Assembly: GCF_950023065.1 (NCBI RefSeq)
Contig: NC_088677.1
Location: 80,253,469 to 80,317,468 of the forward strand
DNA: 64,000 bases
Source of the DNA: Planococcus citri
Taxonomy: Eukaryota; Arthropoda; Insecta; Hemiptera; Pseudococcidae
Direction of reading: 5' to 3'
Under the pieces are notes generated by a model. That model had not been told where the DNA came from. It was given only the letters and a program-made list of their open reading frames with translations, and ran no database searches. A program made the translations under genes and the position numbers. Shown here piece after piece: positions 12,201 through 20,573 of the stretch; position 1 is the first letter of the stretch, and each line of letters begins with the position of its first letter.

Positions 12201-14987
12201 AATTACCAATAATTTTTGGTAAATTACCAGTAATTTTATTAGGTAAATTAAATTACCACATCACCAGTAATTTTTGGTAAATTTATTTGTTTTGGTAGGT
12301 TACCAGTAATCTTTTTTTGTAAATTACCAACAATTTTTTTTTTGGTAAATCACTGGTAATTTTTTTTGCAAATCACCGGTAATTTTTTTTGCAAATCACC
12401 GGTAATTTTTTTGGCCAATTACCAGCAATTTTTTTAAAGTAAATTTCAGGTAAATTGTTGATAAATTATTATCAGCAGCAATATTTTTGGTAAATTACCA
12501 CTAATTATTACTATCGGTAATTTTTGTTTGTCAGTTACTAGTATATTTTTTTGGTCAATTACAAGTAATTTTATTCGGTAAATTATTGGTAAATTTGTTG
12601 GAAATTACGAGGTCTCTTTCGGTAATAATTACTATTATTTTTTGTAAAATACTGATATTTTTGGCAAAAGTATGGGTAATTTCAAATTTTCTTAAGAATT
12701 ACGGGAAATTTGTGGGGTAATTATGCTGAAATTTTATAGACTCTGGGAGAATATCTGATCAATTAATTCTTTCCTAATAGGTATTTGATGTCATTTGTAC
12801 ATCTTTTAACATTTATTTTAAAAAAATGATCAATTTCTGACATTCTGTGTTATACATATTAAGATTTTAGAACTTGTGAAAAAAATCAACAAAGTTTATT
12901 AAAATTATCAACTTTTCAAAAAATTACTTTTCGACTAATTCTTCAACTTATCAAGTTTACAACAATATACATAGACGAGAGTTTGCCTACTTTTTAAATT
13001 TTTTTATGGTAATTTCAAAATTTTTTCTTAATGTTAGAACTTTGGGTGGGTATATAACTCTATCGCAATAGTACGAGTACTTGGCTCAAAACTGATTTCA
13101 CCGTTCGAAAGCGCATTAAAATCTGATGTTAAAATACTCATTAGAATTTCCAAAACGTTGAAAGTTGAACTTTTCAATTCAAAGCTCAAATTTCAAAATG
13201 GTGCTGCACTTGCGAGGTATGATTTGAAAATGCTTGAAAATTGCAATTGTTGTGGCTTATGGTGCTAATTTGAAGTGTACTTTCTTCAAAATGAAGGCTT
13301 TCATTGAAAGGTGACCTTTTCTCCCCCCCTCTCCTCCTTTTGGAGGAAAATTTGGAAAAAGTGTCGAAGTCATGCGATTTGTTAAAACGGTATTTTTTCA
13401 AAGATGCACACACTGAACACAATTATGACCTTGTAGTTTTTTGATCCCGTGGAATAATTCTGGAAAGATGCAGAGGAAGGGGGCAAACCCGTTCACAAAT
13501 CGACGTCGACTGAAAAAAAAATCAAGAGACTCTTAAATCTCAAGGAAATTATTATGTTGACTAATTTTGGGCACAAAAAGAAGAAACCTGTTTTTTATTA
13601 AGTATATAGGAAGGAAGAGGGCTGTAATTTTTTTCCAAATATGTTTACTTTTTCCGGAAGGAGAGTAGGTTTTCTCACTTTGAGTCAAAATGTGGAAAAA
13701 TTTGGGGTGTGTAATACACATCAATTTATCTGTTTTTATTTTCTTGGTCGATCGCGAAAATTTTAAAAATTGATGACGACAGACGAGACTTTCGACTTTT
13801 GAATATTTAAATACCTAATACGATGTCACGATAGCAGGAAGTCTGTAAAAGTTCTCATGACGTTTTGGCGTGACTTCAAAATTACAGTTACTCTAAATGG
13901 GACACTCGATACTTCATTCATAATAAATATAACGAAAAGAACGTACTAAATTTATGTATTTACCTACTTACTTCTTATTATTTTTCTCAAGTGCCTCTTG
14001 TTAGTTATCTGTAATTCAAGACGAATTTTTCACGGTCGATAGAAATATTGGATTTGATTTTTACTTACGTAATTGTTTGCTGTTTATTTTTAAAATTAAT
14101 GACTTGCTTAGGTTAGTTCTTCTCGAGTGTGTAATGTGTGTATTATTATCTCTCACTATGTAGTTACTTACGATGATAAGCCTGCGTATTTTTCTCAGTT
14201 GAATAATTTGTTTCTCGATTGGTTTCAGCCTGTACCTGTGCTTCAGCCTCAGCCTGTACCTGTGGTTCAGCCTCAGCCTCGGCTTCCACCTATCCGAATG
14301 CAGCATCCGGGTTATATGCCGGTGCCATATCCAACGATGCACAATCCAGGCATGATGAATCAAATGGGCATGGTACATATTAGCCATGTGTTTAGTCGAG
14401 CAGTAGGACCTCCAGTCCGGCTGATAGGCCCTCCGGAAAGACACCTGGGTCCTCCAGAGCGGGCATTAGGTCCTCCGGATAGACCACTGGGACCACCAGA
14501 TAGACCTTTGGGTGTGGGTCCTCCGGATAGAGCATTCGGACCACCGGATAGACCGTTGAGTCGGGGTCCTCCGGATAGAGCATTGGGACCACCGGATAGA
14601 CCGTTGAGTCTGGGGCCTCCAGATGGACCTTTAGGGTCACCAGGTTCGCCTCTTAGACCACCAGGCGAAACTTTTGAATCACCGGACGGGTCTGTCGGAC
14701 CACCGGATAGCCCGCTTGGATCGTCGATTCGGACTCTTGGACCACCGGGTAGATTGCTCGCATTACCGCAACGGATTCTTGGACCACCGCGTAGCCCGCT
14801 TGGATCATCGATTCGGGCTCTTGGACCATCGGGTAGCCCGCTTGGGTCACCTATTCGGGCCCTTGGACCACCGGAGAGGCCTTTAGGTCCTCCGGAAGGA
14901 CCCCTAGGTCCGCCAGCAAGACGACTGGCATCGCCCGAGTGTTATATGCCATTGCCTTTTTATCTTCAACCTCCTTCTTATATGTAA
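1..14987 (+). CDS. Arg/Ser-rich, RGG-box nuclear protein, 3' part of gene (six exons seen)
   Basis: The coding sequence is open from the window edge and the 5' part is missing. Exons read from splice sites and frame: 1-3203, 4122-4218, 9012-9080, 9162-9215, 9463-9588 and 14229-14987 (stop 14985-14987). All junctions are GT-AG and keep one frame, giving about 1435 residues here. In order, the protein has an acidic/Ser-rich region, a Lys/His-rich stretch (about 30 residues near 175), an RGG-type Gly/Arg box near 460, a long RS domain with 16-residue repeats, a short charged helix (RRQLRKKNEAAVQRALDSQE) and a Pro/Gly repeat tail. RS and RGG regions are typical of splicing or nuclear-speckle proteins, so RNA binding or speckle scaffolding is inferred. 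I cannot name the family: SON-, SRRM- or NKTR-like proteins are possible, but no diagnostic domain is visible. Confidence 0.82.
2170..2988 (+). repeat. 48-bp coding tandem repeat (16-residue RS unit), about 17 copies
   Basis: The unit reads roughly SKSRALRSPSASRSHR. It drifts from an ALRSPSAS/GS type in the first half to an AARSPSCSHTHR type in the second half. The order of variants suggests successive local amplifications rather than random drift. Because the frame is preserved, copy-number changes only alter RS-domain length. Open frames on the other strand here are shadows of this repeat. Confidence 0.9.
3204..4121 (+). other. Intron with a 117-bp tandem repeat
   Basis: The intron runs from donor GTATGT to acceptor CCCACAG. 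Its middle (about 3600-3990) is a tandem repeat of about 117 bp: the marker cacttctagactattt recurs at 3688, 3805 and 3922. Each unit is itself built from shorter aaaaatgggcactttttga-like blocks. No coding signal is visible; open frames on both strands follow the repeat. Confidence 0.75.
5411..6320. repeat. Inverted repeat with 'ggaggctccag' arms (foldback element copy)
   Basis: The left arm starts near ggttttaacccgttttgagc at 5411. Its reverse complement ends near 6320 as gctcaaaatgggttgaaacc. Both arms carry repeated gagcctccagcga / ctggaggctccagtaa modules in opposite order, and they meet near 5866. The arms are imperfect, so this is an old copy. It would form an intronic hairpin of about 400 bp per arm. 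Confidence 0.7.
6395..7620. repeat. Second inverted repeat of the same family
   Basis: Outer arms match inversely: gcaaaatctgcgatttcggc near 6390 against gccgaaatcgcagattttgc near 7600, catatgccggact near 6558 against agtccggcatatg near 7510, and a gggggtgtc... block near 6597 against gacacccccta near 7270. The middle (about 6900-7250) is not palindromic and resembles the centre of the 48-50 kb palindrome. The arms have diverged. The flanking 7625-8400 stretch repeats blocks also found at 36630-37340 and at 6430-6500. Confidence 0.65.
9589..14228 (+). other. Large intron containing the GGTAAATTACC array
   Basis: The intron lies between GTAAAT at 9589 and GGTTTCAG before 14229. Apart from the array at about 10790-12700, I see only AT-rich sequence. 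A short stretch near 10515 (gtcattccatgtcaa) resembles the end of the foldback family. No exon with good splice sites and frame was found in 12700-14228. Confidence 0.6.
10790..12700. repeat. Degenerate tandem array of a short palindromic unit (GGTAAATTACC)
   Basis: About 1.9 kb is made of variably spaced units close to GGTAAATTACCAGTAATTTT, with ggtaaattacc and ggtaatttacc as near-palindromic cores. Spacing is about 18-40 bp, and some larger blocks recur (for example 11340-11420 against 11590-11700 and 12060-12150). It gives false open frames reading ITGNLPK repeats on the minus strand. Intronic simple satellite; no function is evident. Confidence 0.85.
14229..14987 (+). CDS. Terminal exon: Pro/Gly repeat C-terminus of the RS-rich protein
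   Basis: It starts after GGTTTCAG and joins in frame with exon 9463-9588. The first residues are PVPVLQPQPVPVV-type Pro/Gln repeats and a Met/Pro-rich segment. They are followed by about 170 residues of a decapeptide-like repeat (GPPDRPLGPPDR and variants such as GSSIRALGPPGS), ending at TAA 14985-14987. This is low-complexity sequence of a kind often found in RNA-binding or condensate-forming proteins. No globular domain is visible. Confidence 0.8.
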   Translation, partial: PVPVLQPQPVPVVQPQPRLPPIRMQHPGYMPVPYPTMHNPGMMNQMGMVHISHVFSRAVGPPVRLIGPPERHLGPPERALGPPDRPLGPPDRPLGVGPPDRAFGPPDRPLSRGPPDRALGPPDRPLSLGPPDGPLGSPGSPLRPPGETFESPDGSVGPPDSPLGSSIRTLGPPGRLLALPQRILGPPRSPLGSSIRALGPSGSPLGSPIRALGPPERPLGPPEGPLGPPARRLASPECYMPLPFYLQPPSYM

Positions 14988-15770
14988 GGTCACGGACCAA
15001 GTAATTTTTTCTTTTTTCGAGATAGTGGCGTAGCCAGGATTATCTCGAGGGAGAGAAAAAACAACGATTTTTAGGTGGAAATTTTGAAGAAAAAAAATCT
15101 TTTTGTGTTATTGTTTTATAAAAATGGCGATGAAAAAAATTTTTCGAAAAAATTATTGCTTCTGTAGCCAAAAAAAAAAGCGTTCTTCGAATTGCATTTT
15201 ACGTACATTTTAACGATCTATTTGACTGCTCACGTTGGGTGTTTAAAAACATTTTTCCATATATGTAGAAACAGGTATGATATCTGAAGATATAACCAAA
15301 GCTATCCAAAGCGAATACCCCCCCCCCCTGCCCGCCGAAGTTTGTGATAATCTCCAGTCATTGTCATAGTTTTATTATGAGTACTCGAGATTGAGTATTC
15401 GTTGTTAATCCTTTTTTAGTTATTTTTTTTTATTTTAAATTTTCGTTGTTTGGTTTTTTAATTTTTATTTTATGTATATTACAAGTATAACAGTGTATTG
15501 ATTTTTTTGTAACTGGATTACCAGACCTATTAATTACTTTTTATTGAACGATGTGCAGGTTTACATTTATAAAGGTGTTTTTAGACTTCATATTTTCTTT
15601 TTTAAATGTTGGTTACTTATTATTAATTACCGGTTTGCAAAATTATGTGATCTCCCCCCAAAATGTTGTTCTTATTGATTTCACAAATATTGTTTGGGAT
15701 ACACGTGTGTTATTATGTTATTAAGATGTAAGGGTTTTCTTTCAATAAAGCTAGAGTGTTGTTTTTTTCA
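14988..15770 (+). other. 3' UTR of the RS-rich gene with poly(A) signal
   Basis: Non-coding AT-rich sequence after the stop, with AATAAA at 15744-15749 and a T/GT-rich stretch just after it (gtgttgtttttttc). This fits a cleavage site near 15765. No earlier canonical AATAAA was noticed. Confidence 0.6.
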
Positions 15771-16165
15771 TTTTATTCCCGATAGAAATTTTATTTCTTC
15801 ACGAGCTCGATCGTTGTCGTACATATTGAAAGGTAATTAGGCAAATGGACCAGCTTCGATTACCTGAACGATAGCGAATTGAATCGAAGCCAAGTATTTT
15901 GTCAGTCATCTTTTGTAACAGTTCGATCGTCGATCGTTTCTTTATAAACGTATTTTTTTTTCGAATTTAAAGTTGGTAATTTGAAAAAAAAGTAACTTTT
16001 ATCGAATAGGCTACGTTTTATCTGAATACTTTCGAATGTGAATCATAGGTACACATCGTATCTGAAAGGTAAGATTAGTAAAACTAATTTTATAATAATT
16101 ATCAATGCACTGATGTAACCGTAAGGTCATTGTCTAAATGTCGGATGTTTATCAATATTCTCTAG
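15771..16165 (+). promoter_or_regulatory. Upstream region of the Zasp66-like gene
   Basis: About 400 bp lie between the preceding poly(A) site and the Zasp66-like start codon. TCTCTAG directly precedes the ATG, so the first coding exon may be joined to a non-coding 5' exon somewhere in 15780-16100. I could not identify a TATA box or a muscle-factor site with confidence. Confidence 0.35.
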
Positions 16166-16495
16166 ATGACTGAAGAAATCATATTAGTTCGCGATGATCA
16201 TAAAATACCCTGGGGATTTAGATTGACCGGTGGCAGGGATTTCAATAGCCCTTTGACCGTTGTCAGAGTAAGATATATTTACCTAGTGAACCATTTTTTC
16301 CTTTATTGTTTGAAAAGTTTGATTACAATGATCTGTTTTCTAGATAACTGGTCAAAGTATAGCGGAATGTAGAGGATTAAAAGCAGGAGATATTATTACA
16401 GAAATTAATGGCCAAAAGACTAATAATCTTTGCCATAACGAAGCTCAACGATATATCGTCGATGGTGGCAATTTCTTGAAATTTATCGTTCTTAG
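16166..16495 (+). CDS. Zasp66: PDZ domain exons of the Zasp66-like gene
   Basis: Exons 16166-16267 (102 bp) and 16344-16495 (152 bp) make one PDZ domain of about 85 residues. WGFRLTGGRDF is followed by a phase-0 intron after VVR, then ITGQSIAECRGLKAGD and the C-terminal strand FLKFIVLR, cut by a phase-2 intron. Zasp52 has introns at the same two places and phases, and a second exon also of 152 bp. Confidence 0.88.
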
Positions 16496-19378
16496 GTATT
16501 CGTTTTATGAGATGATTGCATTTTTTCCAAATTTAATTTGATTAAGACGATGAATTATATTTTTTTCATTTGCTCAACAGAGGCAGTAGTCCTGCAATTC
16601 CTCAAGCCTTAACTCCTGTTCGAGGAATGGTTGGTAACTAATATACCTACTAACTATATTCTCTCGATACCTAACTACAATCTTCGAAATTTGAACATAT
16701 ACAAAGTTATTAGTTAATGCATACTGAGAATACTTAACGATGAATTGATAAGTTTATCATCTCTCTAGATACAGATAGTTTTATTACAATACATATTAAC
16801 TGGTGATTAAAATCAAATATTAATGTTTTTCTGCTTCGATTAATTATCTAGACTCCAGTATTACCAGTTTGTAATTTCGAAAAAAAGAAACCTAGTACAT
16901 CGATCATTTCAGCCGAAAGTGTTTATTCTTTATACGAAGACGATTCGTTTGAATTTCTTGGTAACTCGTTATTAATTACCTAACTATAGATGCTTAAAAT
17001 AATTCACCAACATTTGTCTAAAATCAATGCCCCTCACACGTAGACCAAGACCAAAGCGAAGACGAATATTCAGAATTTCACGAACCAACCGAAGATGAAA
17101 TTAACCAGATGTTATTAGAGAATGCTGAAGTCATCGAAGAAAAAGGCAAAAACGTCATCGGGTATATTTCGAAAACATAATCGCAATCGCAATGATATCG
17201 TTACTCAATCAATAGGCTTATTTGTTTACCCGAATTATTATTTCAGCGTCAACTTCAAGAGATTTATTCCCAAGTGCGAGTTTATCAAGGATTCGGCTGT
17301 CTTTCAAGTGACTATACAAAATGATTTTTATCATATTTAAAAATAGAAATTTATTCATTGACGTTTAAATAACGTTTTTGCGTAGGTCTTACAAGAAGAA
17401 CAAGTTCATAAAGAACTCTCAGAAAAAGAACAGCTCAAGAAATGTCCGAATAAAAGATTTTCAACTTTTTTAGCCCCTCCGGATAGACCTATTCCGCAGC
17501 CTAAGCCTAAACTCAGTCCTGAAATTAAAACCGAAGTAAAATTTGATTTTGTTGATTTGACTGCGAATTAGACTATGCTTTTTATATTTTAATAAAATGA
17601 ATATTTTACACCTACAGCAGGCTGATCAATCAGAAAATATAACAGAATCTGACGAAAACCGTAGCTCGGAATTAAACGATCAAAATGAACTGACGAACGA
17701 AGAAAGTTCTCAAAATGAAACCGAATCTGATGATCGAAACGATAATATCGATGATGAAACTGAAAATGAGACAGTAGAAAATGAAACAACGGGAGATGAA
17801 TCAAATAGTGCTGACAACGTAAGATACATATTACTCGTTTAAATAATTAAAATTAAAATCAGTTTTAGGTTTTTAAAAAAATGAGGGAAGGGACTTCGAA
17901 ATATCAAAAGTGAGAGCAGTTTTGAAATGAATTAAAAAAATTCCTCTACGTTTCGAAAATCGTGAGAAATTACTCGTAAAACACCGAATGCACCTACCTA
18001 ATACTTAGTAGAATTTATCAATTATTTATTTTGCTTGCTTAAACTTATCTCGAATTTATCAATATTTTGCACATTAAAATTTTTTTCATCCCATCAACTT
18101 CCTATTTAATTCAAGGTTAATTACTTACACGTGATTAATAGTAATTAAATATTTATTTGCTTCAGGATCTCGTAGAAGGAAATGTACAACTGCCAAAAAC
18201 TGAATTTGAAGTTCAACTAAACCTCATCAAAAATACACTCAGTTCTCTGGAGCAATTGCCATCTCTAATACAATCCCAATTGGCTGCGATTCAAAATCAA
18301 ATAACTCAATTGACTCAGTTGAAGGTTCCTAAACGAGATTTAAAATAATTCATCGAACAAATAAATACAAAAATTACATTCGATTTTATCCTACAGGATA
18401 ACTCTTCCTCTAGTAATGGCCAAGATGAAGAAACCGACTCCAAAAGTGACACTGATATTGCCCAAGAAACTGGCGAAATTGATGAAAATGCCGAACTTCG
18501 AGCCGATTACGACGAAAATGCGGAATTCAACGATGATTACGATGAAAACCCCAACGAAATGGGTCAGCAAGACAGCGACGTTCAATTCGAAAACACCGAA
18601 CCAACGTTGACCGAATCTGAACCTAATGAGAATCATTCTGACGAAGAAACTCGACCAAACAAATCGAAGAAGATTTCAGACGTAGGTTGAATTTAATTAG
18701 AAATTATTACTCGAATTTTTCTGATTTTGAAACATTGCAGGAAGAAGAACATCCTAAACGACGACCTGCCTGTCCTCTGACTCCATTACCAAGACCAGTT
18801 GTGCTGCCCGGGGGTAGAATCTGGAGAAAACCGAAGGATGCTTATAACGAAGAATTCATAGCTGAAACTTTAATATCGCAGGCAGAAGTATTAGTTGGAT
18901 CAACTGTTGGGTAAGACATTAGTTTTAATTTGAAATTTGTATCTTGAACATTTAAATCCGAAAGAAAATTATTTTAGGGTGAATTTTCGAAAATACGAAC
19001 CACCGAAATTTGATCTATCCAATTCGGCTGTTTATAAATTAGTTCATAATATAGAAACTAAAGAAGCTGGTTTACAAAATCGTGACACAATACCTTCGTT
19101 ACAAGATTACTACCAGTCTCCGGTAAGTTTTAAATTATTTTAATTTTTGCGAAGGAATTTTTTTTTGAAAATAAATCTGTATTTTAAATTTAAAAATTTC
19201 AGATAAGCGCTCGACATTTTTACTGCGCTAATTTGGCTAACAGAAGAACTGCTGTGAGTGCTTTAAATTTAAAAATTTATCGACGTATATTTTTAAATAG
19301 AAATAATTTTCTGTGGAAATATTACAGATCGAAGAGGAGGACAGCCAAAATGAGAACCAACAAGAGATTTCATCGTGA
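16166..19378 (+). CDS. Zasp66: Zasp66/67-like PDZ and ZM-motif Z-disc protein
   Basis: Exons in frame: 16166-16267, 16344-16495, 16581-16629, 16852-16960, 17044-17161, 17247-17307, 17386-17535, 17618-17818, 18166-18324, 18397-18681, 18741-18910, 18978-19122, 19203-19253 and 19328-19378 (TGA), about 600 residues. The N-terminus is a PDZ domain with WGFRLTGG as carboxylate-binding loop and GLKAGDIITEING. After it come a ZM-like pair, an acidic Glu/Asp/Asn-rich linker, a short Gln/Leu-rich helix, a second ZM region and a short tail. There is no LIM domain, as in insect Zasp66 and Zasp67, which help organise Z-discs with alpha-actinin. Two donors are weak (GTTGGT at 16630, GTTCCT at 18325), so those junctions are less certain. 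The 66-versus-67 assignment is unresolved. It is head-to-tail with Zasp52. Confidence 0.82.
17044..17307 (+). CDS. Zasp66: First, degenerate ZM-like exon pair
   Basis: Exon 17044-17161 ends with DEINQMLLENAEVIEEKG...IG. Exon 17247-17307 encodes GVNFKRFIPKCEFIKDSAVF. The phase-2 GG/C junction before VNF is the same as in the downstream pair of this gene and in Zasp52. The 61-bp exon is needed to keep frame: joining 17161 directly to 17386 gives an early stop. Core ZM residues (IAETLxxQAEVL) are partly lost, so alpha-actinin binding may be weakened. That last point is inference. Confidence 0.7.
17536..17617 (+). promoter_or_regulatory. Zasp66: Alternative short end of the Zasp66-like mRNA (intronic stop and poly(A) signal)
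   Basis: If donor GTAAAA at 17536 is not used, the frame runs on for 11 more residues (ending VDLTAN) to TAG at 17569-17571. AATAAA follows at 17591-17596. This would give a truncated PDZ protein with only the first ZM-like pair. The long form splices from 17535 to 17618. The signal is seen in the sequence; its use is inferred. Confidence 0.5.
18325..18396 (+). promoter_or_regulatory. Zasp66: Second alternative end: read-through of donor 18325 with AATAAA
   Basis: The exon that starts at 18166 encodes a Leu/Gln-rich helix and can run on to VPKRDLK and TAA 18346-18348, with AATAAA at 18360-18365. The internal donor that would join it to exon 18397 is GTTCCT, a poor match. The terminating form may therefore be the main use of this exon, or the long form may skip it, which also keeps frame (159 bp). 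Confidence 0.45.
18741..19122 (+). CDS. Zasp66: Second ZM region of the Zasp66-like protein
   Basis: Exon 18741-18910 encodes a basic/Pro stretch, then NEEFIAETLISQAEVLVGS, a good ZM motif match to Zasp52 SDESIAETLSAQAEVLAGG. A phase-2 intron splits the following Gly. Exon 18978-19122 continues with GVNFRKYEPPKFDLSNSAVY and KLVHNIETKE. ZM regions of Zasp/ALP proteins bind alpha-actinin and mediate Z-disc targeting and self-association. Confidence 0.82.
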
Positions 19379-19387
19379 ATTATTAAG

Positions 19388-19787
19388 GCTCGTTTACACT
19401 ATGACAGTGCTGTCGTGATAGTGCTTTCATGAAAGTTGTTGATTTTCACGCTTTCATAACAGAGGTGTTTACACACAAAGTACACTTTCATCAACCCTTC
19501 ATTCTAACCTAGAGAGCTTCTTTTGTCCTTAAATCATAAAATATCACCAGAAATATGAAAATACTGAACTTTTAACTTCATTTCACACTAGCCATAATTA
19601 TAAAGGTGAGAAAAAAACTCAAAACACCTTCCTCACTTTCACTGTCATGCTCTACTATCATGCATGCATGATAGTGTGACAGTACTGTCACAGTGGGGTG
19701 ACAGTACATGACAGTGCAATTTATACTGTGAAAGTTGCTGTCATGACAGCACTTTCATGACAGTACTGTCATAGTCTAAACGAGCCT
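19388..19787. mobile_element. 400-bp MITE, PIF/Harbinger-type (TTA duplications)
   Basis: Terminal inverted repeats begin AGGCTCGTTTACACTATGACAG and end with the inverse CATAGTCTAAACGAGCCT. They are flanked by TTA at 19385-19387 and 19788-19790. The inside is rich in small palindromes such as tgacagtactgtca. It has no coding capacity. A 3-bp TTA duplication fits the PIF/Harbinger superfamily, but the mobilising transposase is unknown. The insertion starts 10 bases after the stop codon of the Zasp66-like gene and about 110 bases from the BLOC1S2 stop, in the shared convergent 3' region. Confidence 0.85.
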
Positions 19788-19898
19788 TTATTCACGTAGG
19801 TAAAAAAACAAGCGTTATACCAATGATTAAAAATTATACTTAAATATTATTTGTACAAAAATTATACCAAAAAAATACACAATTCGATGAAAAACAAC

Positions 19899-20573
19899 TC
19901 AATTAATGGCAGTATTGTACCGTTTTTCTAATATTTTATACCTGTCTTCTAGTTTTTTCGCATACGCGTCCAATTTATAAGCAGCTTCTTCTAGTTTCGA
20001 TATGTTACTTTGTAATTGAGTTATTATTTCGAGTAAAGGTGATAGTTTCTTATCTATTAACGAGAAAGATTTTAGTATCGGAAATTCGACGAAGAAATTA
20101 TACTCGTAGGGTAACCTCACATTTATTATTTAAATCTTGAACTTGTTTCGATACTTTGGTGGCGATTTGTCTCATATCCGAGTACTTCGTTGCCGTTATA
20201 TTATTCATATTCGTGAGTAATTCGTAATCTTCCTGAAAAACATACAGTACAGAGAATTAATATTTCCGGGAACGAAATCTGATACGATGCAGCGATGAAA
20301 TGACTCATACTTGAGTAGCATTCAGTTCAAGCAGCAAATATTCCGAAGTTTTTTCGAACAGAGCGTTAGCTAAACGACTTAGATTCGGATCATGAGGATC
20401 TAAAGGTTCAAAACTACTGGTACTGGTTGATAATGTAGGACCTGCAACGAGAAATTCAAGACTGAAATCATGCTGGAGATGAAAAGTGTGAGTGATGAAG
20501 ATGGTTCACCTTTTTTGGGAGAGTCTGTGATTTCTTCGGTTGATGGATTGTCTTGATTACTCGCTTCAGCCAT
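19899..20573 (-). CDS. BLOC1S2: BLOC-1 complex subunit 2
   Basis: Four exons on the minus strand: 20510-20573 (ATG 20571-20573), 20311-20441, 20121-20232 and 19899-20053 (TGA 19899-19901), about 153 residues, close to the family's usual 140-150. The core matches BLOC1S2: TSEYLLLELNATQEDYELL, NMNNITATKYSDMRQIA and the coiled coil LEEAAYKLDAYAKKLEDRYK. The last intron is short (67 nt, 20054-20120). Donor GTGAGG and acceptor AATAG restore the family's NNKYKKL reading. Reading straight through instead inserts about 22 foreign residues. BLOC-1 acts in biogenesis of lysosome-related organelles, and subunit 2 is also shared with BORC. It is convergent to the Zasp66-like gene and divergent from Zasp52. 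Confidence 0.93.

Noticed and set aside
14392..14850. Minus-strand and second-frame open frames
   Set aside because: These are shadows of the GPPDRPLG repeat in the terminal RS-gene exon.
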